Shown: positions 42,701 to 55,312, numbered from the stretch's first letter. The stretch: DNA of 64,000 nt from Ciona savignyi (GCA_000149265.1 CH003126.1:399949-463948); one strand, 5' to 3'. Notes: generated by a model from the letters alone, not told the origin. Made by a program: numbers and translations.

Positions 42701-45700
42701 TGCCTTCACCCAATCGCCGGCATCTACTGAAGCTTGCGTTGCAGCGGCTGCTTTGTTGACCGCAGAAAGCCCAGCGTCATCAAGCAGACCCTTATCATGA
42801 ACACAAACATTGATTTCGAGTTCAAACAAACAATTTCGGGAATTCGAGTTTGCACTAACAAGGTTACGCCACTTGACATTTTAACCTTACGGGAAACCCA
42901 CAGCGATTCAGCAAAACTCAAGTGGTTTTTCATGACGTTGATTTAAAAACAATAGCGGTTGGTAAACCAATTAATCACGTAGCAAACATGGTCTGCTGAT
43001 AACATAATGCCTATTTGCAATATTTATACCGCAATAGTGGCACCATAATTATAGTTCATTATTCATTTATATCATACAAACCTGTTCCTGGTCAAATTTT
43101 GATTTTTTTGTCTTATTTTAAGTTAATTTCCTTCATAATGCAAAATTTGCACATTTAATGAAGTTTTGGCAGTTTTCCCATTATCTTCAAGTAATATTAA
43201 AAATATACCTCATTATGTAAATAAATAACATTAAATAAACTTAAATAAAAATGTTCCTATTTTAAGCATAGAAACAGAAAAAGAACAACATTCATGGAAA
43301 CATGTCGCCAACATTAACTTACAGTTTGGTATAAATATGGACCCCATGAGTTCACCGAATCCATAGCGGAAATCCACCCATCTCCCAACCCAGTGCCTTG
43401 TAAGTTGATGTTGAAAGTTCCAGCCTCCATTTCCTGGAAATGGGAATACTTGGATGTCAGTCTGCTCAGTAAGTATGGTGGTTTAATGCGACGCATTTCA
43501 ACCGAAAGGTTGCAGGTATAAATCATACACAACCGAAAGGTTGAAGGAATGTTTGAATCAAACACAACACACTGCAATAGCTCCGGTAACTCAACGATGG
43601 GCACGAGGTGATCTACCGATTGCCCGTGTGTTAACCCCCTTTGGTTTTCCCAATTATGGAATAAACATGAATATTCTATCCCACTCAAATCGATAAAGGG
43701 TTAAAAAGATATTTAAGAGATATCAAAATCGGTACCCTATAACAATTAAGTAACCTGCTATTTATTAAGAAGAACAAAATTAAACCCTAGAAATTAATTA
43801 TATAAATATCAAATCCAAAATGGGTTAAAACGGGATTTTAGAGTATATTAAAAATTGTAACCCTCTGGTAGTAATGAATATAAAACATAATTAAACCAAA
43901 AAATTAATTTACTTGGATATCAAATCGAAAAAGGGATTAAAAAAGTTTTTAACAGATATCCAAAACGGTACCCCACAAAAATTAGGTAACGTGCTATTCA
44001 TAAGGAGAACGTAATTAAACCCCAGAAAAAAATGTTTTGGATATCAAATTAAAAAAGGGTTAAATAAGGGATTTTAGCTGATATCAAAAATTGTAACCTC
44101 ATACTTATTTACAAATAATGAATATAGAACATAATTAAACTTCATTTTGAACATAATTAAACTTCATTTAAAATTTCATTTTGATGATCATCAAATATTT
44201 TTAAAAAAAAGGTAAAAAATACAATTTTCAGTGTACAAAGCCCTTCCTGTTTCATAACCCTGTTTTAAGTCTGTTATTGCAGTAATTAGCTATTAGCTTT
44301 GATGTCAAATAAACCATAATCAGTTCCACTAATATTTACTCTCATTATCTTAACCGGAATGACAAAGCACATATTTCGTTTGAGTTGATCAAACTTTAAT
44401 TGACCTCTGCTTGCTTCTTATGCGAAGGTCAGTATCGGAAGTTTAACATGCGTTCAATGTCGTAATAAATTACAATTTCTCGTTCATAGCTACTGTTGGG
44501 TGGTTGGGCGCCTGTGTAATTCGATTTGCACTCTTGACCCAAGGTAATCACAGCAGTCAAAAATTAGGTAATAAAAAACACACTGCAATGCCTAAAGTAG
44601 CATTGCCTAGTTATTGTGATACCCTGTCCCATATTTCTTCAATATTTTTAAGAAATTTTAATTTTTTACATTTTTGTACTAAGACTGCAATCTAAGCAAA
44701 ACTAAATATTTGAAACATAAACATAAAATTTATTTTTTGGAGCATAACCCAAGGAATTGTAGTCAAAGCAAAAAAACATAAAGCCAATAACAAAACTTTT
44801 TTATATGTAGTACTTATTTTAGTTTTTGGAAAATATTTNNNNNNNNNNNNNNNNNNNNNNNNNNNNNNNNNNNNNNNNNNNNNNNNNNNNNNNNNNNNNN
44901 NNNNNNNNNNNNNNNNNNNNNNNNNNNNNNNNNNNNNNATTTTGCCACCATAGGATTCACACATGATGTAGAATGGGTTCGGCTGCAAAAAATAACCGAT
45001 TTATTAATTAAAAGTCACTTTTTAAATGGCTAATAAGGAATTTATTGTGGCCGAATAGAAGGTAGTGCTTCGCCTTTCAGCTAAAAGGTTGTAGGATTGA
45101 AAATAAACGCTAGTTTTTAATTGCGCCCTTGGACAAGGCATGTATGGGGAAAACAAAATAGGTTAATGAACTGAAGGAATGATCCGATCATAACACATTC
45201 GTAAACTTTGGTGACCCAACAGTGCACACACTTGATAATCAGATGATTGGGTAGCTAGTTAGTTGGTTGTGTTGTTGTGCAAGGTACTTCACGGACATTG
45301 CCTGAACCCAGCGGAGTAATGGGTTCTACTAAATTGAAGGAACATGTGTATCACTCACAATACACTACAATAGCTCCGGTAACCCGATGGTGAGCGCGAG
45401 GTGATCTGATGATTGCCCATGTGTTAACCCCCTTTGGTTTCCCATTCAAAGAAATAAATAAACCTGAATATCCTATCCTATTCTACTTCCATCATGTACC
45501 AATATTTATATATACAATGTTGAATACTAAAACATAACCAACAGCTTTTGTTTTACCAATAATTCGGGGTGAGTGGCATAGAATCCTTTCAGTACAGAAA
45601 CCATGTCAGCTGCAATTTGATCGATATCCGTAGTGTACGCATTGCTGTTGCTCACGTAACTGAAAATTATAAGATTACATTAGCCATATGGTTGATTAAA

Positions 45701-47650
45701 TGCGCGGTTTTTTAATAAAATAGGGTTGTTATAATGAATATCGTGTGATGACGTAGCCATCAACATAAACGTTTAAATTTGTTCAACTAAGAGCAAACTA
45801 GTAAGTTTAACCGACACTCACACTCGTGATTTGATGGTTGCTATGTAAAAAGAATCAACATTCTTAATTAAAACATCGCGCAATCCGTAATACGTTAAAC
45901 GAAGCCATAATGGTTGATTAAAATAACAGAAATCTCATTTCTATCTTTTCTAGCTGTAAATGACATCCAACGATTCATACTCTGCTAGATGAAAACACGA
46001 AGCAGGACTTTTGATAAAAATTTGGAAAATAAAAAAAGCTGCAAAATTAGTCGTTAAAACACGTCAATAATTCAAAAAATGAGATTCTAGAAACTGTATG
46101 AACGAATCCAATACCTGAATCCAGAACCAACTGGGTTGTCGACAAAGAGGACATGACCCAAACCAGTCCACGATGTTTCTCTTCGGTTCAAGTCCAAATC
46201 AAGTGGACCCAACTCCTCGAAGTTGCCGTACCCAGTACCAGATGCTCCTGGACCTCCCTAAAAGTGGGGTTAGTTTTGGTGAATAGCTTAGTGGGTTGGT
46301 TCTTGCTGTTGTTTAGCCGAAGTGTTGTAGGATCAAAACCAGCAGCTAGGTACTCGATTGTGTGCTCGGGCAATACACTTAGCAAAGATCGCCTGGACGC
46401 AGTAATTTAACGGGCTGTACTAAAATGTAAGAATTGTTTTAATTATATACAACACATTGCAATAGCTCCAGTAACCCGATGTAGGGCCCGAGATGATCTG
46501 ATTAACAGGAATAAAACATATATATATTATCCTTCTAAATGGTGAATTGAATTTTGACCCTTTATATTTATTAATGTTAAGAACGAAATTATACAATAAG
46601 TGAAAACATAAATACAAATTTGTCTACTTTATTAAACATCAGGCGTCCACACTTACATACAGATAAGATATAGCTACTAATGTTAAATAAAATAGCCTGG
46701 TTTTTAAGTTTGTGGCACACACAGAATATATAATAAAAAATAAAAAATGAAGTAGGATAAAAAATGGAGTATATACAAAAATGCACTACCTTTGGATTTG
46801 AAGGGTACCCATAATTAGCTCAGCATGGCTAGATTACCAAACTTAATTAGCTTACCCTACAGAACTCATGCCAAAATCTGTACCTGCAGCCATAAAATCA
46901 CTGGAACTGGATCAAGGGTGGGAAGGAAGGATGGTTGGTAGGATGTATCATGGAAGAACAACCACCAGAACATGTGAGCGTCCTGTCGAACATCCACATA
47001 ACCCCAGTCTGACTTCACATCATCCAGTGATCCACCATTGGTGAAAACACACAAGGAGCCTGAATAGGTGTGAGAGATAATGGTGTGTTTGATAGCAGAA
47101 ATCCGAAGAAAATAAAAAAACAGTCGATGTATACATTAATTATGAAATTGAAAGAAAATAGGTTGATTTTTATCTTTATTCAACAGTGCTAAATGATAAT
47201 GATACTAGAGTATATCAATTGTCAATAAAATTGGAAGTGGGGCGGGAAATAGAAATGTTAAAAGGTGTGTTGAAAGATGTCATATGACCTTGATTGTTAA
47301 GTTGTTTAAGGTTTATATTATGAATTATTTTTATTCAAGAAAGGAATACAAGATTTCAAGTTTATTTCGTCAGCAATGAAAACACAAATACTACTGATAA
47401 CAACACATTATTTACGTCTTAATTTCTGTAGACAAGGGTGAAAGTGAAAACGTTATGTCACCGTAACACTGCCACATTCTTTTGAACTAAATACAAGTTA
47501 AAGTTTTTGCCTGTTAACACATAGAAATCCATGTGCTTAAGAATTTAAACCTATTCCCTAGTATCATTCGATGTTTTAAGTTTTCAAATCTCGAAAGTGC
47601 AAATTAAGATTCTTACCTAATAAGACCACCAAAGCAAGCTTGGAAAACAT
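39751..47650 (-). CDS. SCPEP1: SCPEP1, retinoid-inducible serine carboxypeptidase
   Basis: Secreted or lysosomal serine carboxypeptidase of the S10 family. Exons: 47617-47650, 46884-47059, 46115-46257, 45557-45659, 44939-44982 (cut by an N run), 43323-43433, 42671-42790, 41942-42053, 41090-41263, 40727-40801, 40212-40298 and 39751-39884, with consistent phases. The signal peptide MFSKLALVVLLGSLCVF spans exons 1-2. DVRQDAHMFWWLFF, GGPGASGTGYGNFEE (oxyanion region) and FVDNPVGSGFSYV follow. Catalytic Ser is in ESYGGK (exon 5), Asp in NGQLDLIVDT (exon 10) and His in AGHMVP (exon 12). GLGDGWISAMDSVNSWGPYL and WGGQSNDVF match SCPEP1 better than CPVL or CTSA. The acceptor before 42790 has a weak pyrimidine tract. 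About ten residues after ESYGGK are lost in the gap. Confidence 0.94.
40434..40718 (+). mobile_element. SINE-A copy
   Basis: Diverged head, good middle and ATGAATATCCATCC tail, just downstream of exon 10 in SCPEP1 intron 10. Confidence 0.85.
41290..41490 (-). mobile_element. SINE-A, decayed
   Basis: Retains GAATATTTATGTTTGTCCTC, AACACACAGG and the head-side GCTGCAACCC order. A still older relative may lie at 41560-41860. Confidence 0.65.
43468..43682 (+). mobile_element. SINE-A with internal deletion
   Basis: The head CAACCGAAAGGTTGCAGG is joined early to the body near 43525, where CAACCGAAAGGTTG recurs. Confidence 0.8.
43690..44150. repeat. Degenerate AT-rich tandem repeat
   Basis: Recurring AAAAAGGGTTAAA, GATATCAAA and GGTAACCTGCTAT-like text at intervals of about 110-120 bp, roughly four units. 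It lies in SCPEP1 intron 5. Confidence 0.65.
44839..44938. other. Assembly gap (100 N, probably nominal size)
   Basis: Cuts SCPEP1 exon 5 two bases after the codon for Lys in ESYGGK. Confidence 1.
45044..45478 (+). mobile_element. SINE-A, two overlapping copies
   Basis: A decayed copy (45044-45250) with a head near GCCTTTCAGCTAAAAGGTTG is followed by a second copy missing its head (45250-45478). Confidence 0.75.
46282..46530 (+). mobile_element. SINE-A, decayed
   Basis: Head and middle are traceable (GTACTCGATTGTGTGCTCGG, ATATACAACACATTGCAATA). It begins about 25 bp from SCPEP1 exon 3. Confidence 0.65.
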
Positions 47651-49483
47651 GGTTACTGAATTAAGATAAATCTATAGCAATTGTTTTAATTGCCAGCCAC
47701 CTGCTAAATAAGTATAAATAAAATTATAATGCATCACTTTATTAGGTTTAAGATTTTATTCAGTCAGCATAATACTTTTATAATAGCAACAATCACCATT
47801 TTACAATAAATAAAGAAAAACACAGTGTCACAATAATATATTACTTTATTTAGGCTTAAGTTTACTATATATCTCTACCGTTTTTTTGACCATAATCCAG
47901 CGCGCTACCAACTATATACATTAACCTTCAACACTACGTATTCGACTTCAAAATCGAGTTTCGTATCACTGGCGATAATATGCGTTGTTTCGAAAGACGT
48001 CGTCTTTTATAGTTTCCGTGTGTATTTTTCGATAAAGGGAAATTACCGACTGCGAGATAACTTAAACGTGTTATTTCTATTCTGGCAAGCGGAAATTGTC
48101 TTTCACTGCAGCATACGGTGCAATTTCCGAAACTATTGCAGTTTGTTGTGTACGACTACGACCTTTCTTCTGGTTTAGTCCAATCCACTAATATATTTCA
48201 TAGTTCATATTGGACAAATCAAGATTTTTTTACGTATTTCTATTTAAAAAAAATAAACAACGCAAACCATCTCTTTTTTTGCAACTTATTGTAAGCAAAA
48301 TCTACGACTGTCGTTTTGTAAACGGCTTTTATAATGTCTGCATCGAACAAAGAAAGTGCAAAGTAATGGAAATAAACTTTATTGTGTGGGCTTTTATGTA
48401 AAACTGCTTAGGCATATTGCGATGTCGTAGTTTCCGCACAAAGGAAATAAATCGCTTCGGCGTGCTGCAGATAATACGTGACACAGACATTTTGTGACGT
48501 AATAAAAATACAATTTCGTGTTTCTGTTTCTTTTGTTTAGTGATTGGTATTTTTTATTTTCTGTAATCTATAAAAAGGATAGTTTTTTCACAGGAATAAT
48601 CATGAATATCCTATCCTAATGTGTGCTGTCTATTTAATCAATACGGGCATGACTTTAATGCGGTTTTTGGGACGAGGCATATATTTTAACCCGCGCATGT
48701 CAGATAGTTAGGGCCTCTGCTGAAAGCCGTTGGGCGTTTCACCAAACTGTCGCTGTAGTTGATGCATAAAGAATTAAATTAGCAAAAAAATATGTTTGTA
48801 ATAATCCTCGTGCCGTGATTAGGGTCATGTGCATACCAACACCAGCCCAGTCATTTTATTCATCATAACAACGTAAATAATTAACGGTTGGGATGCAGTC
48901 CATTGTTGAAAATTGGTTTATTTATGCCAATGTGTCATTCAAAACCAATACCTTCGCCGGTTAATCCTGTAAATCACATATTCCCATCCGTTGCCGTCAT
49001 TCCAACGGTTAGACAATATGCTACGCACGTGCCTATTCTCACCAGGTCAAAATGGGTATCTTTTTTCGGAGCAGTGTTTCGTTGCTCTTGTGGTATATTT
49101 AACCTGTGTATATAAAACCCATGTTAAGGGGAGCCAGACAGAGCGGTGTTAAAGCCTGGCGGTCGGTCACAACAACAACGTTTTAAATAAGGTAGCAAAG
49201 GTAGAGTGACAGGCCGTTGAAAAGCCGGTGATATGTGAGATAAACCATTAAATAAGGCAATGTATAACATGTGCGTTCAACGAAGAATTTTGGGTAAATA
49301 TTACCCTGAAGATAAATGCAACTTAACTTACGTTGTTTTATTATAACATCCTGAATATTTTAGGGTGATTAAAATTAGCGCAGTAGATATTTTGGGCATT
49401 CGTTACGTCGGCCTAAGTCTGTAATTTTGCCCAAAAAACACTACTTATTGACTACAAATTTGCCTAAATTTCTTGTTAAAGAA
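47651..49483. other. Intergenic between SCPEP1 and calcitonin
   Basis: Divergent promoters are expected here. No exon found. A short SINE-A tail fragment (ATAATCATGAATATCCTATC) lies near 48595. Confidence 0.5.
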
Positions 49484-52402
49484 ATGAAGAAACGCCTTGT
49501 TTATTTTGCACTACTTCTCTTTGCTTCGGGAGTTCTAGCAAACGAAAACTTATACAAAAGGTTTGAAAGTTTTTCTACACAACAAATACATTAATTTCTT
49601 CGGTTGTGTAGGGTGGTTGTGAAAAAATGGTTACCCTATACATAGACACGTTATGCAGACTGACCGTCATTTTGTTCTGTATTTGGTAGGATAGAATAAT
49701 CAACCCATAATTTCATTGAGTTTAGGCAATGTCCGTTAAATGCTTTGCCCAAGGACACGAACGACTAGCTAGCGACCAGTTTCAAATCGACTACCCTTCG
49801 ACTGAAAGTCGACGAACTAAACCCCAAAGCTTATATCGGTCGAACAAAGAACTCTTAAAGAACGTTTGACTGTAGGATATACATGGTGTAATCTGTTGAT
49901 TAGCAGTGGTATAACACCGTTCGCTCGGGTAAGGAATGCCCGTGTTATAACACCTTTGTGGCGCCCACAGGGTGACCATGAACGTCTTGTTTATTTCTTA
50001 AGTGTGGGATATTATGTTCTGTACAGCCGTGTGGCCAAATAATTAGCGCAACCGATACATATACCGACCTATACAAAAACGGTCCAAGAGACGAGCCCAC
50101 CATCGGTTAAAAATTTAGCTTGGTTAAAAAGTGCGTTTCGAAATGCGAAACAAACCCTAATGTTTAGATTTAATTTTAAATTTCACTATACTGTGAACGC
50201 AAGCGTTGCTTTACCATACTCTTAGATTTATTTTTATGTATTTCTTTATATTTCAGTTTACTTCGGATTCCCGATATTAACCGAAAATATCCGAACTTAA
50301 AAACCATGAAAGACTTGCTTTCGGCTGCAGGCGACAAAGCAAACTTCAACAAACAAGAGGATAAGGTTGCTGACATGTTACGGCCAATGAAACTTCTTGA
50401 AAACGAAGAAAAATATATCGATAAAATGCTGAACGATCAGATGTTGTCGGGTACACATACAGCAAGGTGAACTTATTTTCTACAAGGATAGAATATTCAT
50501 GTTTATCCCTGTGAATGGAAAAACCAAGGGACGTTAACACACGGGCAATCGTTTGATTACCTTGCGCCCATTGTCGAGTTGCCGTATAAGTATTACAGTG
50601 TGTTGTTTAGGATTATTACGTTCCTTCAATGTTGTAGAATCATTTTACTAGTTTTAGGCAATGTCCGTTCAGTGTCCTGCCTAAGGACACAACCTACTAG
50701 CCATAGCAACGAGTTTCGTATTTGCAACCCTTCAGTTAAAAGGTGCCGCCTCAACCCACCAAAATAATCTGTCGTACAAAAGTAGCTTGATTCAATTAAA
50801 ATACCTCATTTAGCAAAAACATAAAGTCAGAATAGTAATTTCCATCATAATAAGACCCCCGTTTCCAAAAGTACTTACTTAGATTGATTCAAAATGGACT
50901 TAGATCGTTCTAAAACGTCTAATTAAAATAAAGATTATTATTTTGACTTTAAGTTTTTTGCTAAGACCATATTGCACCTACATACTTTTTACTTGGTTTA
51001 GATGTTGTGAGTCTTCAAAGTGTGTCACGATGTCTAATGTTGTTTTGGTTGTACTAGTTTTAGTATTAGTTGGTACGCTAGTCAAAACGGAACTTTCATT
51101 TAGTGGAATTTTATTTTTGAAGTTTTTCTTTTTCCACTGTGGCCCACACTTTCCGGGCCACCCCTTCTCCTACAGCCGGCTTTTCCATTGCACGGGTCGC
51201 TTTACCGCACACTTTTCTTTGAGGCTTCGTGTAATTTTTTTATAAACATTTATTTTTCCATTTTTATTTTATTTATTTTTTATGTGGGTTTGGCGGCCAC
51301 GTCTAATTATACCGAAACTTAATAATTGATTGGTTTTTAGACGTGTTTTAACGACGTCGTTTTCCCGTTTACCTAATTTTTATCAAAGGTCCTGCATCGT
51401 GTTTTCATCGTGGAAACAAAAAATAAACTAAACAAGTAATTGCCGAAATAATCGTTGAATTAACGATTTGTTGTTGTATTAAATATCGCAGTAAACCCGA
51501 CAAGGAAAAACAGTTAGACTGGGAAGAGTATGGCGACACTATGCAAGGTTACCGTCCAGAGATCAGAGACAACCCATCGTTGGACCACGTTCAAAGAATG
51601 ATTCATTTAAACAACTACATTCAGCAGTAAGTTTTCGATTTTATTCATTTACATTTTGAAAATAGGAAACTAATTTTATTAAATAGACTGATCGGCAATG
51701 AATATTACAATCTACCGAAGAGAAGGTAAAAGCTATTTTGAGTTTAATAAAATGTTTACACAACAATAGCCGACTGCTTCTGTTAAAAAATAATGAACAA
51801 AATTGCGCGAATAATTTGACGTTTTATCGACGATACTGGAAAGGATTCTATGATTATCTTATTTGTGAATCATGTCAAATTGTATTTGCTGATAAAAGGC
51901 ATTATTGGGGGGGTGGGGGGTGAAAGGAGGGAAAAAGGGAAACTACATAAAAAATAAAGAGAGGGGATAAGATTAAAGTTGGGGTTATCATTTAGGGCAG
52001 AATTACATTAGTTTTCATAGTGTTAGTGAGCAGTTATCCTCCTTCCCTCTGTCCCTATATTTCTCTCCTTTTAGTATCGCCCAATCAAAAAACCGGGCAA
52101 GTCTAGGATCTGAACCCAGACCTCTTGCACCCAAAGCGAGAACCATGCCCCTAGCCTAGACCAACGATTATCCCTATAGTTCCCACCTTTTAATATCGCC
52201 CAATAATCCGATTTCCATTTCCAGCATCCTATCCCGTCTACTGGCGTCGACTCGAAAACAGCAGCCGCTTGTTCATCGCAACCCGCTGAATAACAAACGA
52301 TGCAACGGTGTTTCGACGTGCTGGCTGCACGAACTCGGTAGTTCAGTTCACGCTACCACTGATGGGGGTGGAGTTGGTGGGATGGGCCCGGGGAAAAAAT
52401 GA
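49484..52402 (+). CDS. Preprocalcitonin
   Basis: Peptide hormone precursor of the calcitonin/CGRP superfamily. Exons: 49484-49560, 50257-50466, 51492-51626 and 52225-52402, all phase 2 junctions, giving 199 residues. Residues 1-19 (MKKRLVYFALLLFASGVLA) form a signal peptide. The pro-region is charged and unremarkable. In the last exon, NNKR is a dibasic cut site before a 30-residue peptide: CNGVSTCWLHELGSSVHATT, then DGGGVGGMGP, then G-K-K and stop. Cys1 and Cys7 give the family's N-terminal ring. GP-G-KK predicts cleavage and C-terminal proline amide. The ring, WLHELG and proline amide match the ascidian calcitonin (Ci-CT) I know, with several substitutions. No CGRP-like alternative exon is visible. 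Confidence 0.95.
49686..49847 (-). mobile_element. SINE-A head half
   Basis: Starts mid-element at AGGATAGAATAATCAACCC and ends near TTATATCGGTCGAAC. It lies in calcitonin intron 1. Confidence 0.8.
50025..50135 (+). mobile_element. SINE-B copy
   Basis: CCGTGTGGCCAAATAATTAG and ACGAGCCCACCATCGGTTAA. It lies in calcitonin intron 1. Confidence 0.75.
50486..50775 (-). mobile_element. SINE-A, full length
   Basis: Starts about 20 bp after the calcitonin exon 2 donor and ends near ATAATCTGTCGTAC. Confidence 0.85.
51125..51435 (+). mobile_element. Repeat C subtype a, longest copy
   Basis: From CACTGTGGCCCACACTTTCC through GGTTTGGCGGCCACGTCTAA to AAAAATAAACTAAAC. It ends about 55 bp before calcitonin exon 3. 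Confidence 0.85.
51890..52085. mobile_element. Foldback element D
   Basis: Left side GAAAGGAGGGAAAAAGGGAA and right side TATTTCTCTCCTTTTAGTAT then CGCCCAA. It lies in calcitonin intron 3. Confidence 0.6.
52095..52172 (-). pseudogene. tRNA-Pro(TGG)-like retropseudogene
   Basis: The minus strand reads GTTGGTCTAGG, then GGGGCATGGTTCTCGC, the loop TTTGGGT with anticodon TGG, GCAAGAGGTC and GGGTTCAGATCC, ending CTTGCCC. This follows eukaryotic tRNA-Pro closely, but the D loop has about five extra bases, one anticodon-stem pair is lost and the 5' acceptor strand does not pair. A run of six T follows. Nineteen-base direct repeats (52067-52085 and 52186-52204, one mismatch) flank it. Confidence 0.75.
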
Positions 52403-52934
52403 TTAAAAAAAACTATTTTTAAACGGACGGTGACATTTCCGACATTTCACTTTTTGCACTCTGTTTAAATTACGATGTGTTTTGGTTAAAATTGTCTAAA
52501 AACGGGTTTAATTGTTGGATTCGCACAGTAAACATGTATACCTGTTTTGTGGCACTATAACGGTTATATTCTTTAACCTTTCACTCTTTACACTTTGTTC
52601 AAATAACTATATTTTTGTTAAAATCTCCAAAAATCGTTTGTCATCGTCGGATTTACACCACTTAAAGCTGTACGCTCGAATTTGTGGCGTTCTTACAATC
52701 ATACAGTTTCAGAGGTTTTTGGGAAATAAGGCGGAAGTTAAACAGAATAAATATTTAATTGCAACATGTATACAACAAATTTCCACGAAACAATTGCAAC
52801 TCATTTATTCTGGCGTTTTACTTGGCTTGGTTCGTTTCAGTTTTAATATTTTATCGCAGAGCCATGTGCGCATTGCTGAAGTAATTATCACGTCACAACT
52901 AACGCATATAGGCTTACAGTACATTAGGGCAATA

Positions 52935-53130
52935 CTAAAAGGAGGGAAAGCGGGTAGGAGGGAAACTGCTTACCAAAACTATGGTAATTAATTTTAACCC
53001 TTTCCTAAACACTAATCTCAGCCCCAGAACTAACCCTAACTCAAACCCCATGTTTAAAACTAACCCTAATGCTTAAATATTTATTTTGGAGTAGTTTTCT
53101 CCTTTGCACTTTCCCCTCTTTAGTTTTCCT
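52935..53130. mobile_element. Foldback element D, clearest copy
   Basis: ACTAAAAGGAGGGAAAGCGG at the left mirrors TTTCCCCTCTTTAGTTTTCC at the right. The interior carries CCCTAACTCAAACCCCATGT. Confidence 0.75.
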
Positions 53131-53599
53131 GTACATTATACTGTAATGTAGTGCACTCTAAGTATTTCATTGATCCAGTTGAATCCACAATCTAATATTG
53201 CTGTGATATCTTATATGTGTATATAGTTGACAGGTTCGTGTATTGTATTGTTTACCACAGTTTACCATGATTGTATGATATTTGAATATATGTATTACTC
53301 TCTTCACAAATCATCTTTATTAAAATCAATTGGTTTTAAACGTGGTTATCCGAGTCGTTATTTTGGGTCCCTTTAACAACCTATGTCGTCCGTATTCACT
53401 AATCAATGCGACAATTTTGCATTGTTTTTTTTCTTCAATGGAAAGTTTAGGAAGGATATTTAAATTTTATCCCCTGAAGAGCAAACGCAGAGGAGTTACC
53501 ACGCGGACAATCGTCACATCAACTCGCGTCTACCGTATATGATTGAGACGTTTTTTCAGTTTTAGTAAAGTCCATTTATCCATTGGATTTAGTCGTTAT

Positions 53600-53688
53600 A
53601 AACGTGTTTTAACGATCGTCGTTTGCCTTTTCCCATTTTCTTCGTGCTTTTATTGTAAAAACAAAAAATAAACTATAACTGCGACCAG
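53600..53688 (+). mobile_element. Repeat C fragment
   Basis: AAACGTGTTTTAACGATCGT to AAAAATAAACTATAAC. A decayed SINE-A piece precedes it at about 53455-53590. Confidence 0.7.
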
Positions 53689-53720
53689 TTTCGATCCAAC
53701 AATCTTTCATACTATTTCAT

Positions 53721-54015
53721 GGATAGGATAGGATATTCATGTGTATCCCCGTGAATGGGAAAACCAAGGGGGTTAACACACGGGCAATCGTCAGATTACC
53801 TCGCGCCCACCGTCGGGTTACCGGAGCTATTGCAGTGTGTTGTGTATGATAGACACGTTCCTTCAATTTTGTAGGACGCATTAATCCACAGGGTTCAAGC
53901 AATGTCCGTAAAGTGCCTTGCCCACTAAGGACACAACTGACTACCAGTTTCGCACCTGCAACCTTTCGATTGAAAGGCGACGCACTTAACCGTTAGACCA
54001 ACGGGCCGGACGAGG
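53721..54015 (-). mobile_element. SINE-A, full length, close to consensus
   Basis: From GGATAGGATAGGATATTCAT to CCAACGGGCCGGAC. Confidence 0.92.
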
Positions 54016-54204
54016 TGTCAAATGCTGTCAAAATAGGTTAACAATATGGACTGTTGGCTCACATGCTATTTGTATAACTAATCAATGCAATTAACCAGCC
54101 TAATAAATATTTATATATACAATTTACTGGGCTATGTTTTGAACCTGATGGACGCGATACCAATACCACTGTTGTATAGAATCAATATATATTTAACTTG
54201 ACGT

Positions 54205-54290
54205 TGACGGTGGGCGCGAGGTGATATGACGATTGCCCGTGTGTTTTTCCATTCACGGGGATAAACATGAATATCCTACCCTATCCTCGC
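54205..54290 (+). mobile_element. SINE-A tail fragment
   Basis: GACGGTGGGCGCGAGGTGAT to CATGAATATCCTACCC. Confidence 0.8.
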
Positions 54291-54641
54291 TTATATATGT
54301 ATTGTATTACCAGTCCAATATAAGAAATTAAAAACTTCTAAATTTAATGCTTAACTAACCGGGTAACAGTTGTTATAGCAATAACCCGATACCCAAAATC
54401 TACTAAGTTTTTACGTTTAAGTAATTTTCGTATAAGTTGTAATTTCCGCAGACCAAAGTAAACATGGCACCATTTTAGAGCCTCCATCGTCAATATTTAA
54501 GTCATGTTATTTCGGCGAATAGGTAAGCCTATATGTCGTCTGCAGCAATGCTCCAATGATGAAGGGGTTTATGCAGCATAGTAATAATAGGGGGCGATAA
54601 TCCGACGTTTGTAAGTTCCAAACTCTAAACTTCTAGTGAAC

Positions 54642-54755
54642 TGTACGGTCGTGTGGCCGAAAGGTTAACACGATCGATATACATATACAGACTTACATAC
54701 AAAAAAACGGTATTAGCAACGAGCCCATCCTGGGTTTGAATTTTAAGCCGGTAAA
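54642..54755 (+). mobile_element. SINE-B copy
   Basis: GGTCGTGTGGCCGAAAGGTT and GAGCCCATCCTGGGTTTGAA, then an A-rich tail. Confidence 0.8.
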
Positions 54756-55059
54756 AAAGTAAATAAAAAAAAATTCTGGTGAATTAACGGTTAGCAGGAC
54801 CAAATGGTACAGCAGTTGTTTCATTAGTAAACAGGGTCCTGTGCAGTTCCGTTAAAATTAATTATTGATGATTATAATTAAATGTTACATTTTTTCATCA
54901 AACAATCATACATGCTATTCTATTTTTCTAAAACAAATTATTACAAAAAAATGTTTATCTGCTTGTTCTTTAAATATATTACAAAGATCGAGTATTTTTG
55001 GGGAGTGCTTAGACTGGTTTCAACTCTAAATTTTTGGTTTAATTGGGAGCACATTCGTA

Positions 55060-55312
55060 GAACGGTTCGTTTTACCGCACACTTTTCTTCGACGCTCAGT
55101 GTAATTTTTTATAAACATTTATTGTTTCATTATTTTTTTATGTGAGCTTAGCGGCCACACCCAATTATACCGAAACTCAATAATTAATTGTTTTTTAGAC
55201 GTGTTCCTAACGACTGTCGTTTTGCGTTTTTTCCCGTTTTCCAAATTTTTATCAAAGTTCCTGCATCGTGTTTTCATCGTGGAAATAAAAAATATACTAA
55301 ACTAAACTAGCG
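55060..55312 (+). mobile_element. Repeat C subtype a
   Basis: GAACGGTTCGTTTTACCGCA through GTGTTCCTAACGACTGTCGT to an ACTAAACTA tail. Confidence 0.85.

Noticed and set aside
52980-53070. CCCTAA-like runs as an interstitial telomere
   Set aside because: They are degenerate, recur in four foldback copies and belong to the element interior.
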